Shown in pieces: positions 6,061 to 12,604 of a stretch of DNA of 12,604 nucleotides. A program made the translations under genes and the position numbers. The first letter of the stretch is position 1. Every line of letters starts with the position of its first letter. This stretch comes from Bacteroidales bacterium UBA4070. Its GTDB lineage: Bacteria; Bacteroidota; Bacteroidia; Bacteroidales; VadinHA17. The stretch spans positions 1-12,604 of the forward strand of contig DFYY01000026.1 of assembly GCA_002383485.1 (NCBI GenBank), read 5' to 3'. The notes beneath the pieces were generated by a model. That model had not been told where the DNA came from and did no database searches. It worked only from the letters and a program-made list of their open reading frames with translations.

Positions 6061-7246
6061 GCCTCTCCGGCCCGAACACGACGGCGGTACGGTGGCCACG
6101 GCCAGGTGTATCCGTGGACTGGCTTCAGCAGGTGCAGAGATCTCTCTCCTCTCCGTGAAAACAGAGAAACATCCTGAAGCCGGCAACTCCCCGGACTTAA
6201 AAATGCCTCCATATCTGTCTGCATACAGCACTGTTTCAGTGGATACCCGCATCAGGCAGGCAGCCATGGCACATAATCTTCTCTTCTCATCCGAACCTTA
6301 CGATATCGCACGTTTCAGGTCACCGGCATATTCCCGGGCACTGCGCGCCCTGCTGAAGAACGGCCATTTTGATATCATCCAGTGCGAGGGACTCACTATG
6401 GCTATCTACCTGGAGGAGATAAAAAAGCTTACCGCCTCGCCGGTGATTCTGCGCGCTCATAACCTGGAACATAAAATCAGGAAGATGATGGCAGCAGAAG
6501 AGTTGTCACCCCTGCGAAAAGCCTACCTGTCAAACCTCTCCCGAAGACTCCTTGCATTCGAGAAACAGGCTGCCAATAACTTTGATGCCGTGGTGCCTAT
6601 AAGTGAGCCTGATCTCAGATGGTTCACCGAAGCAGCAAAAGGAAAGCCAGTCTGCCTTTCAGAAACCGGTGCAGAAGAGGCCGCCCGTATGCCTGAACCT
6701 CCTGATGCTGACCAGCGTGTGGGATTTATAGGTTCCATGAACTGGCATCCGAATGTCGAAGGAGTAAAGTGGTTTATAAACAGTGTCTGGCCCTGCATCC
6801 TGGAAAAGATGCCGTCAGCAAAACTGCAAATTGCAGGGAGAGGACTGGGGCAGGGCAAGAATCCTCTTCCCCCCGGTAAGAATATTGTCATTGCCGGCGA
6901 GACTGATGATGCCAGAGCCTTCATGGCTTCATGCCATGTCATAATCGCCCCGCTCTTTGCCGGAAGCGGGTTGCGCATAAAGATCATCGATGCCATGTCT
7001 GCAGGACGCCCTGTGGTTGCCACACCCGTGGCTGTTGAAGGTCTTCATGCCGCAAACGGCAGAGAGCTTTCTGTTGCCAGCGATGCTCCATCATTCTGCT
7101 CAGCCCTCTTCTCACTGCTTCATGATCCCGGAAGGCGCGAAGCTATGGGTACCGCAGCCGTGGCGCTGGTGAAGCAGAGGTATGACAACACCACCAATAC
7201 AGCCTGCATTCTTGAATTCTACAAGGGTATGACCCATGACAGCTGA
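6035..7246 (+). CDS. GT4-type glycosyltransferase (GT-B fold)
   Basis: 403 residues. The N-terminal Rossmann domain starts at 'MKILVLSPRPLRPEHDGGTVATARCIRGLASAG' chemistry, with the Gly-Gly loop (about 17-18) that contacts the acceptor or nucleotide. The C-terminal domain starts near residue 228 with 'VGFIGSMNWHPNVEGVKWF' and contains 'KLQIAGRGLG' and 'APLFAGSGLRIKIIDAMSAG', then 'RPVVATPVAVEGL', the nucleotide-sugar site of GT4 enzymes. K316 is conserved; D319 stands where the second Glu of the EX7E motif usually is. The pattern recalls the family 4 enzymes annotated in exopolysaccharide systems. It would move a sugar from an activated donor to a lipid or glycan acceptor at the cytoplasmic face. 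There is no signal peptide or membrane segment. It overlaps the permease gene by 26 and the next glycosyltransferase by 11 bases, so envelope glycan work is likely. Donor and acceptor unknown. Confidence 0.86.
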   Translation: MKILVLSPRPLRPEHDGGTVATARCIRGLASAGAEISLLSVKTEKHPEAGNSPDLKMPPYLSAYSTVSVDTRIRQAAMAHNLLFSSEPYDIARFRSPAYSRALRALLKNGHFDIIQCEGLTMAIYLEEIKKLTASPVILRAHNLEHKIRKMMAAEELSPLRKAYLSNLSRRLLAFEKQAANNFDAVVPISEPDLRWFTEAAKGKPVCLSETGAEEAARMPEPPDADQRVGFIGSMNWHPNVEGVKWFINSVWPCILEKMPSAKLQIAGRGLGQGKNPLPPGKNIVIAGETDDARAFMASCHVIIAPLFAGSGLRIKIIDAMSAGRPVVATPVAVEGLHAANGRELSVASDAPSFCSALFSLLHDPGRREAMGTAAVALVKQRYDNTTNTACILEFYKGMTHDS

Positions 7247-8408
7247 AATAATCCTGATAATCTCAGCCTCCCTTCTGGCGTGGACCTACCTGATCTACCC
7301 GGCTGCAGTGATCCTGGCAACCAAAATGAAGCTCCGGGCGAAGCCGGAGAGTAAATCCGGTCATCTGCAGATGCCGCTTCCGTCGGTCACGGTTGTAATG
7401 TCGCTCTATAATGAAAAGAAAGTCGTGGCGGAGAAGATAGAAAGCATGCTGGACTCTGATTATCCTGCTGAACTGCTGGACTTCGTTATTGGCTCAGATG
7501 GCTCCTCTGACGGCACCAATACCCTTCTGAGTGCTATGGCAGCCAAAAACCATTGTATCCGCTGCATGATTCGCGCAGAGCGAAGAGGCAAGGCCGCAAT
7601 GCTTAATGACCTGGTATCAGAAGCCACTGGTGAGATCCTGATTTTGACAGATGCCAACGTGATGTTCACCAGAAACACCGTCAGAAAACTGGCAGAAGCT
7701 TTCTCAAATCCGCTAACCGGTCTGTGTGACGCCACTGTTTCTCTTACAACTACAGGCAACAACGGTATTGTGAGGCAGGAAAACCTTTACAGCAGGTTCG
7801 AGGCAGCTCTGAAACGGGCGGAAGGAGATCTCCGGGGTTCCATGCCGGGCCCTTACGGTGGCTGTTACGCAGTGCGAAGAGAACTCTTTCCAAAACTCCC
7901 TGAGAATACACTTGTTGACGATCTATATGTCGGGCTGACTGTTCTGAAACAGAATTTCAGGTCGGTGAATGCACCGGAGGCTACCGTATTCGAAGACACC
8001 CTGCCGGACATGGCGGCACAGTTCAGGAGACGCACCAGAATTGCTGCCGGATCCTTCCAGAACCTGTTTCGCTTCGGACTATGCCCCGGGAGCAGATTCA
8101 GCGCCTGCTTCGCCTTCTTCTCACATAAGATAATGAGGTGGTTAACACCTCTGTTCCTGCTCCTCTTTTTCATGACAACAATCATTCTTTCAGGCCGCTC
8201 AGATTTCTATCTTTGGCTTACAGCATTTCAGCTGATTTTCATAATTTTGTCAGCTCTTGATATTGTGCTGGAGAGGAGAGGGAAAAGAATCAGGATACAG
8301 AGATTCGTAACCCAGTTCCTGCTGATGAATGTAGCGCTGGCAGCAGGGTTTGTGAAGGCACTGAGAGGGATTGAAACCGGAATATGGGAACCCACCAAAC
8401 GAGTGTAA
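7236..8408 (+). CDS. Membrane GT2-type glycosyltransferase
   Basis: 390 residues, processive-synthase-like layout. An N-terminal membrane helix (about 4-27) is followed by a cytoplasmic GT-A domain. The nucleotide-binding strand is 'VTVVMSLYNEKKVV' and the sugar site is 'GSDGSSDGT' (D88, D92). The DxN-type metal site is 'TDANV' (D139, N141), the putative catalytic acid pair is 'VDDLYVG' (D228, D229), and 'QFRRRTR' (Q262 with R265/R266) stands at the Q/RxxRW position with Arg replacing Trp. Three C-terminal membrane segments follow (about 295-318, 325-345, 352-373). The layout resembles hyaluronan/cellulose-synthase-like GT2 proteins, but a single-sugar transfer is equally possible. It begins inside the preceding GT4 gene (11-nt overlap) and ends 1 base before ribBA. 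Together the two enzymes probably modify a lipid-linked glycan or surface polysaccharide. Substrates unknown. Confidence 0.88.
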   Translation: MTAEIILIISASLLAWTYLIYPAAVILATKMKLRAKPESKSGHLQMPLPSVTVVMSLYNEKKVVAEKIESMLDSDYPAELLDFVIGSDGSSDGTNTLLSAMAAKNHCIRCMIRAERRGKAAMLNDLVSEATGEILILTDANVMFTRNTVRKLAEAFSNPLTGLCDATVSLTTTGNNGIVRQENLYSRFEAALKRAEGDLRGSMPGPYGGCYAVRRELFPKLPENTLVDDLYVGLTVLKQNFRSVNAPEATVFEDTLPDMAAQFRRRTRIAAGSFQNLFRFGLCPGSRFSACFAFFSHKIMRWLTPLFLLLFFMTTIILSGRSDFYLWLTAFQLIFIILSALDIVLERRGKRIRIQRFVTQFLLMNVALAAGFVKALRGIETGIWEPTKRV

Positions 8409-8409
8409 A

Positions 8410-9654
8410 ATGACAGAAGATACCAGAATTAATACCGTCATAGAGGCCATCGAGGAGATCAGGGCCGGCAGGGTTGTGATAGTTGTAGACGATGAAGACA
8501 GGGAAAATGAGGGTGACTTCATCTGTGCGGCCGAGCTGATAACACCTGAGATTGTAAACTTCATGGCCACTCACGGCCGCGGACTCATCTGCGTACCGCT
8601 GCCGGAAGAGCGGTGCGAGGAGATGGAACTCAACATGATGGTCGGACACAATACCTCCCTTCATGAGACCCCCTTTACAGTCTCGGTGGACCTTCTGAGC
8701 CCTGAAACCACTACCGGAATATCCGCGAAGGACAGAGCACTTACAATCAAGGCACTTGTAGATCCCGCCACCAAACCATACCAGCTGGGCAGGCCTGGTC
8801 ATATCTTCCCGCTTAAGGCCCGTACCAAAGGCGTACTCCGCAGGGCAGGCCATACCGAAGCCGCAGTGGACCTGACCCGGCTCGCGGGTTTGCAGCCAGG
8901 AGGAGCACTTGTTGAGATAATGAATGAGGACGGATCGATGGCACGTCTTCCTGACCTGCTTAAACTCTCGGACCGGTTCGGAATCAAAATCATCTCAATC
9001 AGAGACCTGATCCGCTATCGCCTCGGAATTGAATCAATCGTGGAAATGGGCGAACAGGTCAGACTGCCGACCGAATACGGCGACTTTGACTTCATTCCTT
9101 TCCGCCAGGTTAGCAACGGTATGGAGCATGCCGCTCTGGTTAAAGGGACCTGGACAAAGGACGAACCCGTTATGGTTCGTGTTCACTCATCGTGCTTCAC
9201 GGGTGACATCTTCGCCTCCAAGAGGTGCGACTGCGGGCCGCAGCTGCATAAGGCCATGCAGATGGTTGAGGCTGAGGGCAAGGGTGCTATCATATATCTC
9301 AGCCAGGAGGGACGTGGCATAGGCTTGATCAACAAGATAAGAACCTACAAGCTCCAGGAACAGGGACGCGACACGGTAGAGGCAAATATTGAGCTGGGGT
9401 TCAGGGAAGATGAGCGCGATTACGGCATCGGTGCCAACATAATGAGAGGCATCGGGCTGGGCAAGGTGAGGCTAATTTCAAACAACCCGGTAAAACGTGC
9501 AGGACTTGAGGGTTACGGTATCTCCATCGTGGAGACAATCCCCCTCGAGATTCCGCCAAACCAATTCAACTCCTTCTATCTCGAGACCAAGGCTGTCAAG
9601 ATGGGACACACACTGGCATGCTATAAATCGCCAACAAAGGGCGAAAATGACTGA
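8410..9654 (+). CDS. ribBA: Bifunctional 3,4-dihydroxy-2-butanone 4-phosphate synthase / GTP cyclohydrolase II
   Basis: 414 residues from the ATG at 8410, chosen because an earlier in-frame ATG (8371) lies inside the preceding gene while 8410 is 1 base behind its stop. Residues 1-205 are the RibB domain, making the four-carbon unit from ribulose 5-phosphate: 'DDEDRENEGDF' (27-37), 'THGRGLICVPL', 'TTGISAKDRA', 'GRPGHIFPL' (127-135) and H148 in 'GHTEAAVDL'. Residues about 210-414 are GTP cyclohydrolase II, the first committed step from GTP to riboflavin: zinc ligands C262, C273 and C275 spaced as in E. coli RibA, 'SQEGRGIGL', 'GFREDERDYGIGA' and 'LISNNPVKRAGL'. All key motifs are present, so both activities are expected. 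It sits mid-operon with no FMN riboswitch in front. It overlaps fmt by 8 bases. Confidence 0.97.
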   Translation: MTEDTRINTVIEAIEEIRAGRVVIVVDDEDRENEGDFICAAELITPEIVNFMATHGRGLICVPLPEERCEEMELNMMVGHNTSLHETPFTVSVDLLSPETTTGISAKDRALTIKALVDPATKPYQLGRPGHIFPLKARTKGVLRRAGHTEAAVDLTRLAGLQPGGALVEIMNEDGSMARLPDLLKLSDRFGIKIISIRDLIRYRLGIESIVEMGEQVRLPTEYGDFDFIPFRQVSNGMEHAALVKGTWTKDEPVMVRVHSSCFTGDIFASKRCDCGPQLHKAMQMVEAEGKGAIIYLSQEGRGIGLINKIRTYKLQEQGRDTVEANIELGFREDERDYGIGANIMRGIGLGKVRLISNNPVKRAGLEGYGISIVETIPLEIPPNQFNSFYLETKAVKMGHTLACYKSPTKGEND

Positions 9655-10603
9655 GACGCTGCCACGGATAATATTCATGGGGACACCGAAGTTTGCTGTT
9701 GCCAGCCTCCGCGCCCTTCATCAGGCAGGATGCGATGTTGCAGCCGTGGTTACCGTTCCTGACAGGCCTGCCGGACGGGGACGGAAGCTAACCTTCAGCC
9801 CGGTAAAGGAGTATGCAATAGAGCACCAGTTTACCCTTCTCCAGCCAGAGAAGCTGAGGGATCCTGTCTTTATTGACTCACTGAGGGACCTTAATGCCGA
9901 CATGTTCGTCGTGGTGGCATTCCGCATGCTGCCTGAAGCAGTCTGGAGCCTGCCTCCGCTGGGCACCTTTAATCTTCATGCCTCTCTCCTGCCGCAGTAC
10001 CGTGGTGCCGCACCCATCAATCACGCCATCATTAACGGCGAGACCAGAACCGGTGTCACTACATTCCTGATAGACAAAGAGATAGACACCGGGATGGTGC
10101 TCCTCTCGCGTAGTACGGATATAGCCCCTGACGAGACAGCAGGCAGCCTGCACGACAGGCTTATGGAGATAGGAGCCGCTCTGGCAGTGGAAACCGCTGC
10201 GGGATTATATGCCGGCAGACTGAAGCCCTCCCCTCAGTCAATACCCCCGGGGGATACACTCAGAACCGCTCCGAGGATCTTCCCAGCCGATGCTGTCATC
10301 CATTGGAAAGAGTCGGCCGTAAAGGTTCACAACTTCATAAGGGGACTCTCACCCTGCCCCGGTGCGATGACCATCCTGCACAAAGGTAACAGAAGTTTCA
10401 GGCTGAAGATTCTGGAGGGAATGCTCAGAAATGACATCAGTGATATTCCGGGTACCGTCTCGGTTGCTGACAGAGACCATCTTCTGGTCTCGTGCCTGTC
10501 AGGGGGAATAGAAATTCTTTCGCTTGTTCCGGAAGGCAGAAAAAGAATGACTGCCGCTGAATTCCTGCGCGGTTTTGACATTGAAGGCTGGAAAATCGAC
10601 TGA
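9647..10603 (+). CDS. fmt: Methionyl-tRNA formyltransferase
   Basis: 318 residues from the ATG at 9647; the frame is open further upstream, but those residues are read from inside ribBA in another phase and do not resemble Fmt. It formylates the amino group of Met on initiator tRNA using 10-formyltetrahydrofolate. The N-terminal domain starts 'RIIFMGTPKFAVASLRAL', with 'VVTVPDRPAGRGRKL' following. The catalytic signature 'FNLHASLLPQYRGAAPIN' gives N109 and H111, and D147 lies in 'DKEIDTG'. All three are shifted by +3 from E. coli N106, H108 and D144, so the active site is intact. The C-terminal tRNA-binding OB-like domain covers about 210-318. It is the last gene of the operon, overlapping ribBA by 8 bases (ATGACTGA), and faces the convergent glucosaminidase gene 8 bases away with no terminator visible between them. 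Confidence 0.97.
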   Translation: MTETLPRIIFMGTPKFAVASLRALHQAGCDVAAVVTVPDRPAGRGRKLTFSPVKEYAIEHQFTLLQPEKLRDPVFIDSLRDLNADMFVVVAFRMLPEAVWSLPPLGTFNLHASLLPQYRGAAPINHAIINGETRTGVTTFLIDKEIDTGMVLLSRSTDIAPDETAGSLHDRLMEIGAALAVETAAGLYAGRLKPSPQSIPPGDTLRTAPRIFPADAVIHWKESAVKVHNFIRGLSPCPGAMTILHKGNRSFRLKILEGMLRNDISDIPGTVSVADRDHLLVSCLSGGIEILSLVPEGRKRMTAAEFLRGFDIEGWKID

Positions 10604-10611
10604 ATTCCTGC

Positions 10612-11823
10612 TTATCTTAATCTCAGCTTCTGGCCCGGGCGGCATTCCGTGCCCTCATCCATCAGGTTCATTTTATAAAGTGAGGATAGTTTGATGGCGT
10701 ATTTTTGCGAAATACTGTACATGGTCTCGCCAGTCTCAACAGTATGTATTGACAGTCCCCTTGCTGCACCGGAACGTTTGGGCTGAAGGTAGATCACCTG
10801 TCCGGGCTTCAGTTGTGCACCGGGTTGAAGCTCGTTGTAGCGGGTGATCTCCCAGGCAAGCAACTGATGACGCCTGGCCAGTGACTCAAAGGTATCTCCC
10901 TCTTCTACAATAATATACTCAACATTATTATTCTCCATTACCTTTTCGCCGGTGCTCAGTGTGATCACCTTGATCGGATCGTCTGCATCATTTAGTCCGG
11001 ATGTCCCGGCTGAAATCTGAGGATCCCTCTGAACAGCTGAGGAATCCGGTTTGCTGGTGTCAGGCTGTGACACCACAGGCACTGCAGGTGTTTCGGTACC
11101 GGTTCCTGTAGCCGGTGTACCGGCAGTGGAGGTGCCGGAGCTCCTTCCCGGCCGGACAGTGGCGGGCCGTGGAGTGGTCGTCTTGCCAGGCGTGGCAGTC
11201 GTGCCGGTTGTGGCAGTACCGGCTGTTGCAGTACCGGTGCTGACTGCAGGCTGTACAGTTACTGCCGGGACTGCCGCGCCGGTATCGTAAACCCAGAGAC
11301 GGTACTCCTCTATCTTGCGTATCAGCAGGCCAGCATAATTAGGGTCAGTGGCATAGCCGGCCCTCTTCAGCCCGTGAGCCCACCCCTTGTAATCAGTGCT
11401 GCCCAGCCTGAACAGATCCCTGTACCGCGAGCCGCTGACAAGGAAATCAGAGTGATCCCTGTATGACTCCGCTACTGAAGGGTATGCCCTGAAGCATTCG
11501 CCCTTGCGGTTATCATCATGATAGATCTTATTCCCCGTCCAGCTGCTGTGACATTTTATACCAAAATGGTTATTGCCCTGTGTGGCAAGCCTGCTGCGCC
11601 CGTAGTTCGATTCAAGCATTCCCTGGGCGAGAGTGATGCTGGCAGGGATGCCCGTCCGTTTCATCTCGCTGACAGCCAGAGCACTGTATGTATTGAGGTA
11701 TTCGGTGGCATAGGCCGATGGAGAACCTGAAGTTGCACTGCTTCGCGATGCTCTGCGTGCAGGACTGCATGAATTAAGCAGTATAACAATGATCAGGAAA
11801 GTATATGGCGCCAGTTTTTTCAT
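10612..11823 (-). CDS. Lipoprotein N-acetylglucosaminidase with two LysM domains
   Basis: 403 residues on the - strand. The signal peptide ends in the lipobox 'LLNSC', so C19 would be lipidated and the mature protein anchored in a membrane facing periplasm or surface. Residues about 42-180 are a FlgJ/LytG-type glucosaminidase domain: 'IPASITLAQGMLESNYGRS' carries the catalytic Glu (E71), and 'NNHFGIKC', 'FRAYPSVAESYRDHSDFL' and 'GLKRAGYATDPNY' are all typical. It cleaves the N-acetylglucosaminyl bond in peptidoglycan, for growth or daughter-cell separation. A low-complexity Thr/Ala/Pro/Gly/Ser linker (about 182-270) leads to LysM 1 (about 302-350, 'IIVEEGDTFESLARRHQL') and LysM 2 (about 356-403, 'IHTVETGETMYSISQKY'), which bind peptidoglycan. 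The start follows a strong promoter by about 15 bases. It is convergent with fmt and divergent from the cytidine deaminase gene. Confidence 0.95.
   Translation of the reverse strand: MKKLAPYTFLIIVILLNSCSPARRASRSSATSGSPSAYATEYLNTYSALAVSEMKRTGIPASITLAQGMLESNYGRSRLATQGNNHFGIKCHSSWTGNKIYHDDNRKGECFRAYPSVAESYRDHSDFLVSGSRYRDLFRLGSTDYKGWAHGLKRAGYATDPNYAGLLIRKIEEYRLWVYDTGAAVPAVTVQPAVSTGTATAGTATTGTTATPGKTTTPRPATVRPGRSSGTSTAGTPATGTGTETPAVPVVSQPDTSKPDSSAVQRDPQISAGTSGLNDADDPIKVITLSTGEKVMENNNVEYIIVEEGDTFESLARRHQLLAWEITRYNELQPGAQLKPGQVIYLQPKRSGAARGLSIHTVETGETMYSISQKYAIKLSSLYKMNLMDEGTECRPGQKLRLR
10998..11280 (-). repeat. Low-complexity Thr/Pro/Ala/Gly linker coding region
   Basis: Inside the glucosaminidase gene the sequence is built from short degenerate repeats, for example GTACCGG and GTGCCGG units (on the + strand) at roughly 9-24 base intervals between 11090 and 11250. 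They encode Ala-Thr/Gly-Thr/Thr-Pro strings. Such stretches often vary in length between strains by slippage. It probably acts as a flexible spacer and possible O-glycosylation region; glycosylation is inferred from the general Bacteroidetes habit, not shown. Confidence 0.6.
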
Positions 11824-11837
11824 CAGAACCGTTTTGG

Positions 11838-11870
11838 CAAAAATATAAAAATGTAGTCAGCCCCGCCAAA
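11838..11870 (-). promoter_or_regulatory. Promoter of the LysM glucosaminidase gene
   Basis: On the - strand TTTG (11867-11870), 21 bases, TATTTTTG (11838-11845): an exact match to the Bacteroidetes consensus. The expected start near 11831 leaves a leader of under 10 bases before the ATG at 11823. It lies back to back with the deaminase promoter candidate. Confidence 0.78.
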
Positions 11871-11872
11871 TC

Positions 11873-11905
11873 CTTGCGCCCGAGGTGAAAATATTATTAC
11901 TTTTA
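11873..11905 (+). promoter_or_regulatory. Candidate promoter of the cytidine deaminase gene
   Basis: CTTG (11873-11876), 21 bases, TACTTTTA (11898-11905), one base off TAnnTTTG. It would start transcription near 11912, about 20 bases before the ATG at 11933. That argues for this ATG over the GTG at 11885, which lies inside the promoter. Confidence 0.5.
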
Positions 11906-11932
11906 TCGGTCTATAAACCACTGCTATCGCCA

Positions 11933-12418
11933 ATGAAGAAGAAAGAAGTGAGCATCTCATACCTGGAGTACGGCAACATCAGTGAACTGCCTGCCGCGGA
12001 AAAGGATCTCGTTGAGGAGGCTGTTGCGGCAGCATCCGGGGCATATGCTCCCTATTCGCATTTTATGGTCGGAGCTGCCCTGCTGCTTGATGACGGGACC
12101 GTGATCAGGGGCGCAAATGTTGAAAACGCGGCTTTCCCCTCCGGCAGTTGCGCGGAGAAGACAGCATTGTCATATATGGTGGCAAATTACGGCACCAGAA
12201 GGGTCATGGCGATTGCCATCGCAGCGATGACGGAAGACAGGATGACTGAGGAACCGGTTCCGCCATGCGGCAACTGCCGGCAGATGCTTGTCGAGGAGGA
12301 ACAGAGGAGCGACAGTCATATAAAGGTAATCCTGGCCGGCAGTTCCGCCGTTTATGTCCTGGAGAGCAGCCAGGCGCTGATGCCGCTGAGCTTCACGGGG
12401 AGCAATCTCAGGAAATAA
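11933..12418 (+). CDS. cdd: Cytidine deaminase
   Basis: 162 residues from the ATG at 11933; the frame extends back to a GTG at 11885, but that would add residues unlike the family and start within the promoter. It hydrolyses cytidine and deoxycytidine to uridine and deoxyuridine in pyrimidine salvage, in the cytoplasm. Motifs: 'YAPYSHFMVGAALLLDDG' (38-55), substrate loop 'GANVENAAF' (60-68), 'GSCAEKTAL' with zinc ligand C73 and catalytic E75, and 'PPCGNCRQML' with zinc ligands C112 and C115. This is the complete C-A-E ... P-C-x-x-C set of the homotetrameric type. It is somewhat longer than the usual 130-140 residues because of a roughly 25-residue N-terminal extension, common in Bacteroidetes. 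It is monocistronic, closed by a hairpin terminator 15 bases downstream. Confidence 0.95.
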   Translation: MKKKEVSISYLEYGNISELPAAEKDLVEEAVAAASGAYAPYSHFMVGAALLLDDGTVIRGANVENAAFPSGSCAEKTALSYMVANYGTRRVMAIAIAAMTEDRMTEEPVPPCGNCRQMLVEEEQRSDSHIKVILAGSSAVYVLESSQALMPLSFTGSNLRK

Positions 12419-12433
12419 TCTTTTACAATTCTT

Positions 12434-12459
12434 AATCCTCTACGAGGATTTTTGTTTTT
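12434..12459 (+). terminator. Rho-independent terminator after cytidine deaminase
   Basis: AATCCTC (12434-12440) and GAGGATT (12444-12450) form a 7-bp stem with a 3-base loop, followed by TTTGTTTTT. It lies 15 bases behind the deaminase stop. The tight TAC loop makes the stem slightly shorter in practice, but position and T-run are convincing. Confidence 0.8.
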
Positions 12460-12530
12460 CAGCCCGGCACACCAGTTCTCAATGCTCTACCTTTAGATTA
12501 GCATCCAGATTTATTTTTTTATTTTTATGA

Positions 12531-12601
12531 GAAAGAATGGGGTGAACTAGATGCTCTACTAGGACTTGATTCCTACTGCTCGTATCAGACCCCATTCTTT
12601 C
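12531..12601. repeat. Nested inverted repeat of unknown nature
   Basis: A perfect 13-bp inverted repeat (GAAAGAATGGGGT at 12531-12543, ACCCCATTCTTTC at 12589-12601) encloses 45 bases. Inside it GATGC (12550-12554) can pair with GTATC (12582-12586), and TAGGA with TCCTA around a CTTGAT loop, giving a long three-tier hairpin. It follows an A/T-rich tract behind the deaminase terminator, and no gene is visible in 12460-12604. A structured RNA, a REP/MITE-like mobile hairpin or the end of an insertion sequence are all possible. The window ends 3 bases later, so the right flank cannot be judged. Confidence 0.6.
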
Positions 12602-12604
12602 ATA

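Noticed and set aside
8250..8410. FMN riboswitch in front of ribBA
   Set aside because: The gene starts 1 base behind the preceding coding sequence, leaving no leader, and no RFN-like conserved elements are visible upstream.
8290..8853. 187-codon - strand frame overlapping the start of ribBA
   Set aside because: It lies opposite highly conserved RibB motifs, with no family features of its own.
11051..11290. 79-codon + strand frame rich in Val/Pro/Ala
   Set aside because: It is the reverse of the repeat-built linker of the glucosaminidase; the repetitive composition keeps several frames open.
1..12604. CRISPR array, toxin-antitoxin pair or anti-phage defence genes
   Set aside because: No regularly spaced direct repeats and no recognisable nuclease, Cas, toxin or defence domain was seen in any plausible frame.

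Overview
The window looks like a piece of a Bacteroidetes (probably Bacteroidales-grade) chromosome. Four things support this. Several genes have promoters of the Bacteroidetes sigma type (TTTG, about 20 nt, TAnnTTTG). Shine-Dalgarno sequences are largely absent. A START-like gene sits next to an LptF/LptG-type permease. The LysM glucosaminidase lipoprotein and the phage genes resemble those of Bacteroidetes. The species cannot be named from the sequence.

Left part (1-3541): the end of a prophage or phage-derived element, all on the + strand. A tail tape-measure-like protein, open at the left edge, is followed by five small, tightly packed or overlapping genes: 58 aa, 146 aa, a DUF5681-like 101 aa protein, 82 aa and 88-92 aa. 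The run closes with a strong rho-independent terminator. No integrase, lysis or capsid gene is visible.

Junction (3540-4068): directly behind that terminator, on the - strand, is a truncated start-less reading frame. It resembles the conserved 'SDIGISRKES' helix region of phage/mobile-element proteins. Next come a near-empty A/T-rich stretch, a hairpin terminator and a tRNA with anticodon CAT (- strand), preceded by its own candidate promoter. The 3' end of the tRNA faces the phage genes, as expected if an element integrated into the tRNA 3' end.

Core part (4120-10603): a START-like domain gene, then a near-perfect promoter (4513-4544) driving a probable five-gene operon: lptF/lptG-type permease, GT4 glycosyltransferase, membrane GT2 glycosyltransferase, ribBA and fmt. 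Adjacent genes overlap or lie 1 nt apart, so translational coupling is likely. The operon combines envelope glycan/lipid export, riboflavin synthesis and initiator-tRNA formylation.

Right part (10604-12604): a convergent - strand gene for a lipoprotein N-acetylglucosaminidase with two LysM repeats. It is divergent from a + strand cytidine deaminase, and the two candidate promoters lie back to back between them. The deaminase gene ends in a short hairpin terminator. The last 75 bases hold a nested inverted repeat of unknown nature.

No clearly new biological system is visible. The most notable items are the prophage/tRNA junction with its gene fragment, the two glycosyltransferases embedded between lptF and ribBA, and the terminal nested hairpin.
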